Source: Purshia tridentata
Lineage: Eukaryota; Streptophyta; Magnoliopsida; Rosales; Rosaceae
DNA length: 30,869 nucleotides
Direction of reading: 5' to 3'
NCBI GenBank assembly: GCA_003254885.1
Contig: QANT01007111.1
Location: 1 to 30,869 of the forward strand
Below are positions 11,241 through 21,450 of this stretch, piece by piece (positions within the stretch are counted from its first letter, which is position 1; the number at the start of each line of letters is the position of its first letter). The position numbers and the translations under genes are program-made. The notes under the pieces were generated by a model. That model was not told where the DNA came from. It saw only the letters and a list, made by a program, of their open reading frames with translations, and did not search any database.

Positions 11241-12220
11241 GTTGTCTTGTTGGGCAGTTGATTATGCTAATTCTATACAGACTATGATGTTCCTGTATAC
11301 AACCTTTCTCTTACAAAATTGATCACATGATTTATATGCGAGTACTCGAGCACTTTATTCAAAAAAAGAAAAAATGGTGTTCCTTAAGGTCCAAGAAAGT
11401 CTTAGGCGTGCTCAAGAAGAGCTGGCGTTGGAAGGCATGGTAAAGGTTTAAGTTCTAAATTGAGAAAGTCCTAGGTACAATGGTATCATTATATTGAATA
11501 ATCATATTTATCCGCGGTAAGTAGCAGACAAATAAGAAAATAAATTTGACAGTAATTGCTGAGAAAAAGATGAAACTTCATTATCAACTGCTATTGCAGG
11601 ACTTTTGTGAGACCTTTTATACAAGAAAGGAAAATAACCCAATTCCCTACACATAGGTGTAGAGGGACACGTAATACTCAACATACTAAGTATTCAAAAA
11701 AAGAAATTAATTATTTAGAGATTTCATCCAACGGTAACAAGAGAAGCACATGAGCCAAGTGGGCTTGCAGTACATTGAGCTATGTAGTACTGGCTAGGAG
11801 TATTGGCCTCATCAGTCTTACTTGGTAGAACCTTTGTACCAAAGACTTGTTTTTCTGGTACATGGGCTCAATTTAGTTTTTGGGACATTTAACTCAATTT
11901 AGTTTTTGGGAAAACATAAATGTCCCCATCCCAAATTGCCAAAAAACAAAAGGCAATACGACAATTATGAAATACCAAAAAGCTTATTAGATGGGATCAT
12001 CAACAAACAGCCATTCAAGCAACCATCTGATCCACGTTCTTGCTGTTTGAATAACCAGCATTCTCGCTAGTTCAATGGTTTGAGTACTGTCTAAGAAGGC
12101 GACTCTGTCAATACTATATAGATTTCTTCCAAAATGGAAAAGCATTTAACAGACTTACGAAGGTACAATTGATAAACCCTTCTCACAAATTTTGTTTCAT
12201 GTATTCTGATGTACGCATAC
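11241..12220. other. Intergenic, no gene
   Basis: No coding region. It includes a 19 bp word, CTCAATTTAGTTTTTGGGA, repeated at 11867-11885 and 11893-11911 with a 7-base spacer. Otherwise nothing was recognised. Confidence 0.55.
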
Positions 12221-12890
12221 AAAAATGTTATTTCGGTGCTTACTCAATTTAATTTCTTCAAAACTCAATTAAAACGTGTTCGATCAGCAAGAAAGACATA
12301 GAAAAACACTTTTTTGTCATGTTGGGATTAGCGGCCTAAAGAACTACATGAGGTCTTAAGAACACATGAAAACGTTATTTCACTAACGTGTCCGGTCGGC
12401 AAAAAAGATATGGAAAAACACTTTCTCATACAGGGATTAGTGTTCTAGGCTTAATGAACTACATAAAGTCTTATGAACGCACGAAAACGTCATTTCGGTA
12501 CAAACTTTGTCCAATTTCTTCAAAAGTCAACCAAAACGTGCCCAATTGTCAAGAACGACATGGAGAAACGCTTTATTATGTTGGGATTAGTATTATAGGC
12601 CTAGTGAACCACATGAAGTATTAGGAATGCACGAAAACGTCATTGTGGAACATATTTTGTTCAATTTCTTCAAAAGTCAACCAAAATGCATCCAATTGAC
12701 AAGAATAACTTTGGGAAGAACTTCCTAAATTGGCATTAGTGTTTCAGTCCTAATGAACCACATAAAGTCTTATAAACGCGAGAAAATATTATTTTAGTAC
12801 ACTCTAAGTCTAATTTCTTCAAGATTAAACCCAAACATGTCTGGTTGGCAAGAAAATATATGTGGAAGCAATTTTTCATGCTAGAATATC
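12221..12890 (+). repeat. Degenerate tandem array, about 148 bp period
   Basis: The word AAAACGTCATTTCGGTAC and variants begin units near 12221, 12368, 12483, 12633 and 12781. Spacings are 147, 115, 150 and 148; the second unit lacks about 34 bases. Each full unit also carries AATTTCTTCAAAAGTCAACC, then GGGATTAGT and GAACCACATGAAGT. The array is therefore about 4.5 diverged copies of a nucleosome-length satellite-like unit. A short open frame inside it is an accident of the repeat. Confidence 0.75.
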
Positions 12891-12928
12891 AATTGCCATA
12901 ACCAATCACATTCCACAAATCCACAATT

Positions 12929-12975
12929 AAGGAACTAGAAAATTTAGTGGCTAAAAAAAAAGGAACTGGAAAATT
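12929..12975 (+). repeat. 16 bp direct repeat flanking a 15 bp poly(A)-ended insert
   Basis: AAGGAACTAGAAAATT at 12929-12944 recurs at 12960-12975 with one mismatch. The insert TAGTGGCTAAAAAAA fills 12945-12959. It has the same layout as the inserts at 1225 and 9742. Confidence 0.6.
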
Positions 12976-13550
12976 ATTTTACAATATTTTGGATTGGAGA
13001 ATCTTCAAAAATGGTATTGTTCTCAAAAATTTGCTTAAAATAAAGCAAAATTTTTATTCTTCACCATGTTTAAAATCCAGCAGATTCTCCTTTAGTTGGC
13101 TGCCCTTTCTTCTAAAATAGTGTCTGGGTATGACAATTATCATCTAAACTTTGGCAGTCCATGCATGAATCTGAGGCCTAAATAATTTGTCAAGCATACA
13201 GATCCAGAAAAAAACTTACGGGGCTCTAAATCAGAAGGGTACCGCTGGTTTCAAAACATGGGCAAGCAGCAAATAATACCAAATTACAGCCTACAAATGA
13301 AATATTGAGGCAAGCTCTTTCATTAAATAATTTAATTAAATCATCTGATAATACAAAATTTACAGATCAACCACTCACCTAAACCCTATTAAAAATCCCT
13401 TCTTAAATTCACTAGACTAGAAACGATAAAATATTATAGCACAAAATGACCTTTTTACTGTTACATGAGATAAATAAATTACAATGCCCGATGAGTTAAT
13501 CGGGCCAAGTACAACAGTGACAGATTGGCATAATGTAGATTTTCTGAGAG
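12976..13550. other. Intergenic and CPR5 3' flank
   Basis: No gene. On the minus strand an AATAAA-type signal lies at 13053-13058, about 490 bases beyond the CPR5 stop. The CPR5 3' end could be nearer; the transcript end is uncertain. Confidence 0.4.
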
Positions 13551-16500
13551 TCAAGTAATCAACAGATGATCAGTGACCAGCAGCAAGAAATGATTTCTCC
13601 ATTCATCAAGGCTTGCAAAAGGCAGGAGACCACAAAGCAGAGGAAGAAACACAAACAAAATGCCATAGAATGTCAGGCGGCGGATCCAGTATGGAAATAC
13701 CACTTTTCCTTTTGTTCCTTGAGACACATCCACTGGTCCATGGAGGATAAAGAACACCACAGATGTAAAGACATTACAGAAGAAATGCAGCAGGCATAGA
13801 GTCTCCCAATATATAAGCCAATGGTATCCACTCCCTCCCAATGTGTCTACACAAAGCTTGCCTGCAAAACCACAGGCAATTCCCAACAGCAAGATTATGA
13901 AAGTAACTGGCATTGTATGGTTTGAAGTTGCTGAGCGCTGGATGAGCAAAAAAGCAACCGCAAGAATCATTAAGACACCAAAAAGCATTCGGCTCACAAC
14001 TTGAACCTGGCACCTTACAACATGCAACCCTGAATAGAAAGATTCCATTGGATTTAAATTCTTCCACCAAGATTTTGATTCCTGAGACAGTAAAAACATC
14101 ATTAAACATTTCCCTAACAACTAAACCGATGTTAAGGCATGTACCCTAGAAACATCATCTATCATTGTTTATACATTGTTTATAGTTTCTTTTTGTATAG
14201 ACCATCAAATGGTCTTACTACTCTATATTAAAATCAATGTTTCACAATTTTCTCACATGTAATCAATTATTGATGCAACTTTGTTGTAGGAACAACCCAA
14301 AAAGCTGCAGTCTCTGGACAATTCTAGCAGCACTTTAGAGAAAGATCCATCTATGATAGCAATCATGAAAGAGGTTGCTGCTGCTTTTACCACATACCAC
14401 TCTGTATGAGTTATTTATATTTTTTAACACGTGTGTCTCAGTATTTTCTTCTGTCATAATCAACTCCAAACACCTTGTCAACTGGAGTTATGGATAGTTT
14501 TAATAGTCATATAGGAGAGATATCAGGACATCTACAGCACTAACCATTAAGCGAAGCTTAAATTAAATCAGCTGAAGCCTGATGAGGAAAAATAACTTAC
14601 CATTGGTGAAGGTGTGCAAGATTCAGTAGCTTCAGTAAGTCTTTTGTATGAATACACATAAGCACCATATGACAGGGACGCAGCCATGACAAACACACCA
14701 GCAACCAGACAGTCAATGCACTTCCTAAGCAGCTCAGCATATTTTGTGTCTTCTAATTGACTCTTAAACTTTTCAGCTTTAAAGGATGCCTTTGATATGC
14801 CCATAGTTAATTTTGATCTCTCCAGAATATTTGAATCATACTTGAGAGCCAGTTCTCTCTCTTGCAACTGCAGTCCTTTCATTTGAAGACCAAGCTCCAC
14901 CAGCTTCAGGTCATTTGCACAGGTTTGCACCATGACAGATTTCTCAATAGTGCTAAGCCTGGACTGGTTGGTCACAGATTCAAATGTTCTTGGGGGAATA
15001 AAAGCCAATTGGTTTGTTTGGCTGTGCAGGGAAAGCTCCAAATTAACAGAATTTGCTGGCATATTCTGAATTACTTCATCTCTATATTTCAATTGAACTT
15101 GTGTTGCATCGGTGTGGGACATTGCATCTGAGTGACAATCTTCTGTACCATATCTGCTTGTACAGCCTTCTCTTCTTAAACAATCATCTCCTTCATCATG
15201 AGTAACATGTAGACTAGACCCTTCCATGTTTTGGTGACTGGAGAGGCATCCCCTATTATTTTCAGATGATTCCTTGATTGATTTTAGAGTTCTCAAGGTG
15301 CTCCCAAATGATTCTTCAAAGTTCCGGATGAAAGAATCAAAAGTGTTCCCAAAATCCTGTTGCCACAAAGGCAGTTAAGGCATATAGATACCACTTTAGC
15401 ATCTAGGACTTTTGTGATGTTTATAAGAACTACAAGAAACTTGTAAAACCACTTTCAATTGATGAGTCGGCAGTTAGGTCTGGCTTACATTGGCTAAAGA
15501 TTCTCTGACAGCTGAAGCACATATCTGCACAAGTGTAGAAAGATATATGTATATTAGTTGATGCCCCCATTATTCTAAGGAAAATTCTACTCATACCCTC
15601 CTAAATTGCTCACTATAACCCCTATTTCAAAAAATCATATTTTACCCTTAGATATATTTTAAAAAAAAAGTAAAGAAAGCATATCCAGCAGTAGCTGCAA
15701 CACCAGACCCCAACCCGTCCCCACCTCACCGCCGATGGCCCCACTTGCCTCCTCTCTCTCTCTCTCTCTCTCTCTCTCCACATTGGACCCAGTGCAGGTC
15801 TGCAACCTTTCCATCCTCGGACTCCGATGCAAAGAGAGAGAAAGGGATGGAAAAAAAAGGGGAGAGAGAGAGATGGGGTGGTTGGGGAGGGGGGGTTGGG
15901 GATGGGTGTAAAATAGGAAAAATATTCTCTTACTTCTCTTCAGCTGCTACTGCACTGCTTTCTTTTCTTTTTCTTAGTTTGTTTTTTAGCTTATTAAATT
16001 TTATTTAATGGTAAAATGGGAATGTTTGGGAAGAAAAGTAAAAGGGTGAGTATAGTGAGCAATAGGGATGGGTACCAGTAGAACTACTCTTATTCAAATT
16101 TGAAACAAATATTATGAACCAAGTAAGAAGAAAGTATAAACCTTTTTATTTCCTTAGACAAATGAAAAATAAATCACCAAGGTATTATTAGGCATAGGTC
16201 TTCTAGTATGGAAAGAAGAATACCTTAGCAAGATGATCAGAAGACATCCCTCCACCTAGCTCACCTTTCCTTTCCAGAATCTAAAATAGAAAAAGCATCA
16301 CACTTAAAATATCAAAGAGTAAACATTACTGAGGATTACAAAAGGTGAAATAGAAAGAAGGAAATTATCTTGCAAAAATTTGTTAATAAATAACACAAGT
16401 TAGCCTGCAAGAGTCACAAATGGCCAAAGAAGAATGACCAAGTGAAACTAACAACATAAATCTTACCCAGTACACAAGACTCAAGAAAAAAAATCAAAAA

Positions 16501-18110
16501 TAGCACCATGTGGCACTAACACCATCTCCATTTTCCAATGAATGACATACTTTTTTCAACATAAAGTAATACAAGTTGGACCATGTATAACTAACACCAA
16601 GAACCTTGAACTTGACTTGAGGCTTTCTATTTTTCATATGTACATGTGTATTTAAAGCATTAACCCATCTGGCTGTCTAAATAATTTAATCATTTTTTTC
16701 TAAGAAAGAGAAAGAGAAAAGACTCTGTACTAGAAGCATTTGAACAAAGAGAAAAGAAAAAGACTTCGTATTTAAATCTAAGTTTTAGATAACTGATGAT
16801 AAATCTATTGTTGGAAGATCACCCTCTTTCTGATCATTTGTAGATACCACATAATAAAGAGAAAAATCATTCCAAGAATACACCCTTTGTAGCGCAAAAC
16901 TTTCAACATGAACTACAAGAATTATATAGGGATAATATCAAAAGCATATGCATCCAATCACCCCACTATATATAGGCATCTTAATTCTTAAGGAAGCCAC
17001 AATCTCATTTTCCAAAGTTTTATAAGGCCAAAACATGATATCCACATTGTATACAGAAGCATATTACTGAAGGAACAAAAATATACTACATCCATAATCT
17101 GTGGTTCGCAAACACCACCAAATCAAGTTTAAGCCATAATAAAATTAGCCAGACCAATTCAGACCAATTAACAATAATCTGTACATATTTAATCCCCAGA
17201 AATTAATACCTATTTATTCAGTGCCCACTAATCTTGGAGCACAAAAATAAAAAAGAACTTTATATTAAACAATGTGAATTGCAAAAATATAAGGTCCTGC
17301 ATCATTGTATTTCAAAAGCTACACAAACAGTTTTTCGTATCAAAATTGTTGTCTAAATATACAAACTTCAAGTGCATGTATGCAAGTTTAAAAGAAAGAA
17401 ATAACATAAGTACTTAAAAAAGTAAGTAATTTCCCAACCCATTTAAGAATTCCAAACATCCAATCCAAGAAATCAACTTTAAGACTGTAGAAGAACCAGA
17501 ATTGAAGACATTAAAGATAACAAACAATTTAAAAATCTTAAACTTTTCCACACAAAATACCAAATTTCAACGCAAAGATACAAAATTTCCTCATGAACAG
17601 AAATCAATCATTGAAACCCGCAATTTCGCAACACAAACACAGAACAAAAAAGCACCCAAGAAGCTAAATCAGAACAATTCGAACCTGGGCGACAAAAGCT
17701 GCGATCGACATCCCCAACCGAAACCCGATCGCATCGGCATTAGGGTTCCTTCGAACCGCAGTCAAAACCACCTTCGGGCTTCGGCGCTTGCACGCCACGC
17801 GCGTTCCTCTGAAAGAAGTTGTTGGAGGAGAAGAAGAAGAAGAAGACGATGGAATTGCAGCAGCATCGTCTTTCAACACCCTTTTCCTCGTCTTCTTCTT
17901 GTTTGTGGAGATGGGCATATATGGGTTTTCACCGCACGGCGACGAAGGGCTAATTCGGAGCGTTGGATTTGAAGGGTTGGTGGGGGTGGCATCGACGGTG
18001 GTGGCGGCGGCGGCGTTTGCATGGTCAGCTGTGTTGGTTTGGTCGGTGGGGACGCATGGTTTGGAGGCGAGGGGTTGTAGAGACGGCGGAGAAGAAGAGG
18101 GAATGTCCAT
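13551..18110 (-). CDS. CPR5: CPR5 nucleoporin, immune and cell-death regulator, 5 coding exons
   Basis: Coding exons in order: 18110-17685, 16280-16224, 15524-15489, 15356-14601 and 14081-13551. All are phase 0 with GT..AG borders, totalling 601 aa (Arabidopsis CPR5 is slightly shorter). The N-terminus is low complexity with a basic nuclear signal KKKTRKR (71-77) and a serine run (88-94). A conserved helix GFRLGMSIAAFVAQ closes exon 1. ICASAVRESLAN and FIRNFEESFGSTL follow. A coiled region (about 315-380) contains LQERELALKYDSN and KASFKAEKFKSQLEDTK. About five hydrophobic segments lie at 388-409, 457-474, 482-502, 514-538 and 572-592, around the family signature GKLCVDTLGG. CPR5 is a transmembrane nucleoporin that represses effector-triggered immunity, salicylate responses and cell death. 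No damage is seen. Confidence 0.95.
14150..14560 (+). pseudogene. Antisense exon-like fragment in CPR5 intron 4
   Basis: CPR5 intron 4 (14082-14600) holds, on the plus strand, an open stretch after TTTGTTGTAG at about 14290. It is preceded by T-rich intron-like DNA, so the border looks like a 3' splice site. The stretch (about 14290-14410) reads LQSLDNSSSTLEKDPSMIAI, then MKEVAAAFTTYHSV and a stop. Its codon texture is coding-like. I do not recognise the source protein. It may be an exon captured at DNA level from another gene. Confidence 0.35.
15579..16089. mobile_element. Mutator-like MITE in CPR5 intron 3
   Basis: The left end (15579-15625) reads TTCTACTCATACCC and then ATTGCTCACTATAACCCCT. 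The right end (16040-16089), on the opposite strand, reads TTCTACTGGTACCC and then ATTGCTCACTATACTCACCC. These imperfect inverted repeats span about 45 bases. They are flanked by TTATTCTAA (15570-15578) and TTATTCAAA (16090-16098), a 9 bp target-site duplication with one mismatch, which is the Mutator size class. The interior has a CT run (15751-15779) facing GA-rich blocks (15834-15875), adding foldback potential. It codes for no transposase, so it is non-autonomous. Confidence 0.7.
16281..17684 (-). other. CPR5 intron 1, nothing further seen
   Basis: A 1404 bp intron between the exon ending at the FVAQ codons and the 57 bp exon. It is AT-rich with no gene or clear element end recognised. 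Confidence 0.6.
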
Positions 18111-18420
18111 GAAAACTCGAAGAGTAAGGTGGGAAATGGAGCACCTTTCTACAGAATTTAAAAACAGATTATTCTTTGAATAGAAAATTATAATTAAATC
18201 AATAAAATATTTTAATATTATGAATGAAAATTTTATTTTTTCATAAAAATTAATAAATTAATAAATTTTATTTTGTTTTAATTATTAAACTTAATCTACT
18301 TTTATTTAATAACAATTAAAATAAAATTATAAAAAATTATATTGATTAACATATAATTGTAAAATATTTTATTAATTTATTTGTAATTAATTCTGAAATA
18401 GGTTTAATTTTGATATTTAA
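18111..18420 (-). promoter_or_regulatory. CPR5 5' flank, promoter not resolved
   Basis: The ATG at 18108-18110 is preceded by a short leader and then abruptly by very AT-rich DNA from about 18180. A TTTTTAAAT stretch near 18155-18165 is the only TATA-like candidate; start site and elements cannot be fixed from sequence. Confidence 0.25.
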
Positions 18421-18424
18421 ATTT

Positions 18425-18469
18425 AATTTTTTAGGTTTTTTTTTTGGGGCTAGGCAATTTTTTAGGTTT
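18425..18469 (-). repeat. 14 bp direct repeat flanking a 17 bp poly(A)-ended insert (minus)
   Basis: AATTTTTTAGGTTT occurs identically at 18425-18438 and 18456-18469. The insert 18439-18455, read on the minus strand, is GCCTAGCCCCAAAAAAA. The architecture is the same as at 1225-1278 but in the opposite orientation. Confidence 0.6.
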
Positions 18470-20540
18470 AAGTTTCAGAAAATAGACTTTTTTCAATTTT
18501 AATTTATATTATCTTTTAAAATTTTAATTAATTACTATAAATTAATTTTACAAAAAAATTAAATGATAATATATACTAAAACATTTTTAATTTTATATTT
18601 ATAATTAAAATAATCAAGATTATGTAGTTTTTATACTTTTTAATTTGAAATAATAAAATATAATATTTATTTAAATTATACATATATATAAAATGTATTA
18701 ATTCACAAAATACAAAATAATTAAACAAGTAAAAAAAAAAGTATATATAGATATATTTCAATTGTATCAATATGTATATATTCAAGCTGCTTCATTTTTT
18801 AAAGACGTTATACTAGGCTTTATCTTGAAATTTGAGCTAAATTATAATATAAAAGCTAACAAACTAGAACCGATCAATTAATTGGTATAATTAAAATATA
18901 TTTACAAACTACAGTCGATTGATTGTTTGATACAATTAAATCACACAATTAATTTTTAAAATAATATGATAATATTATGATATATAATTACACATTTGTT
19001 AAATTAAAAATATACGTACAATACTTTTAGACGTCAGTCATTAATTAAAAAGTATTAAAATATTAGTATGAGAGAGAGGAAAAATTGAACTAGCATGTAC
19101 TCATTTAAAAAAGGAGAGAGAGAACTTTCACAGTAGGCTATTTCTCTTTGGCTGGCTTTGCTCCATCTAGCCTTGGGCTTGGTTATCATGTTTTGTCTGG
19201 TATTGGGCCTCGAAATCCATTTCTGTTAGGCCCATTAGATTTGGGCTTAGAGTATTACTTCTTTTTAGGTCGACCCATGGCACGTGGTTGGCCCAATTCT
19301 TGGCGGTCCAAACAGAAGGTAACAAGTCTGCTATTGGCTGATATTTCCTTGATCATGAAGCTCATGTAGTTTCATAATCATTACGCAATTTATCTTAATA
19401 AAAGTTAATACTTTAAAATGAAAGAAAAAGAGAAAGAGAGACTTGAAAGTATATTTGAATTCATCTCCATCCAAAATGTTTTTGATTATTTCTAAACGTA
19501 TTGTTTTTATTTTTTGTTTTTTGTTTACACCGTAATCCAACTTTACAAATCTTAACTAATTAATATAAGAGTTATTTCAATTTTCGGCCACTCTAAACCT
19601 GAAATTAACATATTAGAAACATGAAAAATTGACATGTCATCTACCACATTGATTGGGATTAATAAGTTTTTTTTTATTTTTTTATTTTATAATAGAAGGG
19701 GAGGGTTCGAATCCAAGTGTGTAGAAGAGGAGTTTTTATCATCGGCCAATTAAGTTAATCCCAATTCACTAGAATTAATAAGTTAGAATACAAGGTAATA
19801 TACAAATTAATGCGTCTAATTTTATATATATACACATACAGAGAGACACCTTTTAGTGTGAGATTTCATATTTAATCATTTGACCGTTGATTAAATGATT
19901 ACAATTTCAAGTATTTATCGAAATATTTTGTTCATTCATTTATTTAATCAAAATTTAATAACAATATTTTTTGATTTGCTTAATTTTTTACAAAAATGAT
20001 ATTTGAATTGAATATAAACTTGGCAAATAAACGGTTGGAATCATTTTGAAAGTTCACATGAATGATGCTGCTATTTCTACGGTAAACAATTTTGAAGTAG
20101 TTTTTAAGCACAGTGGGTGGCACTGGCAATGCTCCAAGTATTAATGTGCAAGGGAGAGATGGATGCTATCAACTAATGATCATATGTGGCTCAGTTAGCG
20201 CAGCACGCACATAAATTAATTATGCCAGAGATTTAGAGGTAGACCAGTTCAGAGGTCAGCTAATGAGGGGAACAGACTTGAATGGTCATCAAATCAAGGT
20301 CAACTAATGGATCCATATTATAGGAATCAAATCCCCATATTATATTTTCATGCCCAAGATGGCCTGCTACACCCTCTGCAGCCCCTCTATTTTGGTTGGC
20401 TATCACAAGTTGCTTTTGTGTTTCTCTTATCTTCCACTGAAAAGGTGTTGGGCAACCGATATTGTTTCCAAATTAATAACTTAAACTAATGCATGATTTG
20501 GTTAGGCTCAATATACCCATCAACTGTGGTATTTTATTAC
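18470..20540. other. Intergenic, no gene; extremely AT-rich to 19060
   Basis: 18470-19060 is so AT-rich that no coding call is possible; its open frame is compositional. About 19140-19320 is GC-richer with repeated GGGCCT/GGCCCA/GGGCTT words, which could be a decayed promoter or element end. About 19690-19760 holds a GGTTCGAATCC-type segment listed separately. The rest shows nothing recognisable. Confidence 0.5.
19692..19765 (+). repeat. Dispersed-repeat fragment with box-B-like GGTTCGAATCC
   Basis: GGGGAGGGTTCGAATCCAAG and the following GTGTAGAAGAGGAGTTTTTA resemble 25003-25045 (GGAGGGAGGGTTTGAACCTG, then GTATGTAAGGGGTGAGGTTT). The shared order in two places shows a dispersed family. GGTTCGAATCC is the tRNA B-box consensus, so a tRNA-derived element is possible, but no A box or acceptor stem was seen. 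Confidence 0.45.
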
Positions 20541-20547
20541 CAAAAAC

Positions 20548-20913
20548 CAGGGTCATCCCAAAGATTCTGGGGGCCCTATGAAAAATATAATTAGGGGTCC
20601 CTATAAAAATCTCAATGATTGATGAATATTTATTAAGAAATTTGGATGAAAGATTAAGGAGAACTACAGTCTGTTGAATTGAAGAGCAGAAGTGAAAAAA
20701 AATGGAGCCATTGTAGGACTGCAGACCAAGAAAAAAAGACAAATTATTGGATATTTTCTTGGGCTCTTATTTTTTTTTTTGTGGCCAGTTTGGGCTCTTA
20801 TTTTTAATTACAAGAAAACATATATATACAGCTGGGCTCAAAAATTTTTTTGGGGCCCTTGAATTGTGGGCCCTGTGCGAACGCTCTTGTTGCACTTGCT
20901 TAAGGTCGGGTCT
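20548..20913 (+). mobile_element. Non-autonomous hAT-like element
   Basis: The left end begins CAGGGTCATCCC and continues to GGGGGCCCTATGAAA. The right part carries TTTTGGGGCCC and GGGCCCTGTGCGAACGC and ends AAGGTCGGGTCTA. These match the ends I know for a widespread plant hAT group (CAGGGCCGGCCCTGA... and ...AAGGCCGGCCCTG), though both termini are mutated. Flanks CCAAAAAC (left) and AAAAAACC (right) are only roughly alike, so the 8 bp target duplication is not proven. No transposase remains. Confidence 0.5.
20759..20805 (-). repeat. 16 bp direct repeat flanking a 15 bp poly(A)-ended insert (minus)
   Basis: TTGGGCTCTTATTTTT occurs identically at 20759-20774 and 20790-20805. The insert 20775-20789 on the minus strand reads ACTGGCCACAAAAAA. 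It lies inside the hAT-like element, so it is younger than that insertion. Confidence 0.6.
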
Positions 20914-21450
20914 AAAAAAACCTCCCATTTTTAGTAGTGGATTACGAAACTTTTAAATTGTTGAGTCATATTTTCAATGTAGAATTAACTTCATCTACAC
21001 ACGACTTGTATTAAGCCACATTATCCTAACAAAAGCAAAAATAGAAATAGAGAAAACAAACCAAAAACAATTGTGTGCAGTGAAAAAAAATGAGTTCAAT
21101 TTTGAGAAATTTTGTCAATTGTTTGTAAGACATAAAGAACATATATATTGTTGTAATAATAAGCTACATATTACAATTTTATCACAATATTACTGAATTG
21201 TCAATACATATATAGGCTCCAGAACTGTCAAATGAGTGTATAAAGTTTACTACAACATATATATAGGATTTCATGGAAACTCTCTAAAGCTCTTTGCTCA
21301 ATATATTTTAGCTAAAGCATCTCCAACAAACTGCTATATATATTGTCAACTAAATGCAACAAATATATGAAACTGAACTTATATATATTAGGCCGGAATG
21401 CACATTATTAGGTAGTAGTAGTACCTCTCTTGTATAATTTTCAATGTAGT
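20914..21450. other. Intergenic and NF-YB 3' flank
   Basis: AT-rich, no gene recognised. The stretch nearest 21450 should contain the NF-YB 3' untranslated region, but no clear polyadenylation signal stands out. Confidence 0.45.

Noticed and set aside
12388..12624. 78-codon plus-strand frame
   Set aside because: It lies within the ~148 bp tandem array and its internal similarity is that of the DNA repeat.
15745..16008. 87-codon plus-strand frame with a Ser-Leu run
   Set aside because: It is the CT microsatellite and GA-rich interior of the intronic MITE.
17788..18183. 131-codon frame opposite CPR5 exon 1
   Set aside because: Antisense shadow of the low-complexity CPR5 N-terminus; no domain.
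18576..18785. 69-codon Ile/Tyr-rich frame
   Set aside because: Composition of an extremely AT-rich spacer; no coding character.
19148..19369. 73-codon plus-strand frame in the GGGCC-word region
   Set aside because: No ATG at its start, no domain, and it overlaps repeated GGCCCA motifs.
20186..20206. GTGGCTCAGTTAGCGCAG, resembling a tRNA A box
   Set aside because: No B box at the right distance and no acceptor-stem pairing, so no tRNA gene is called.
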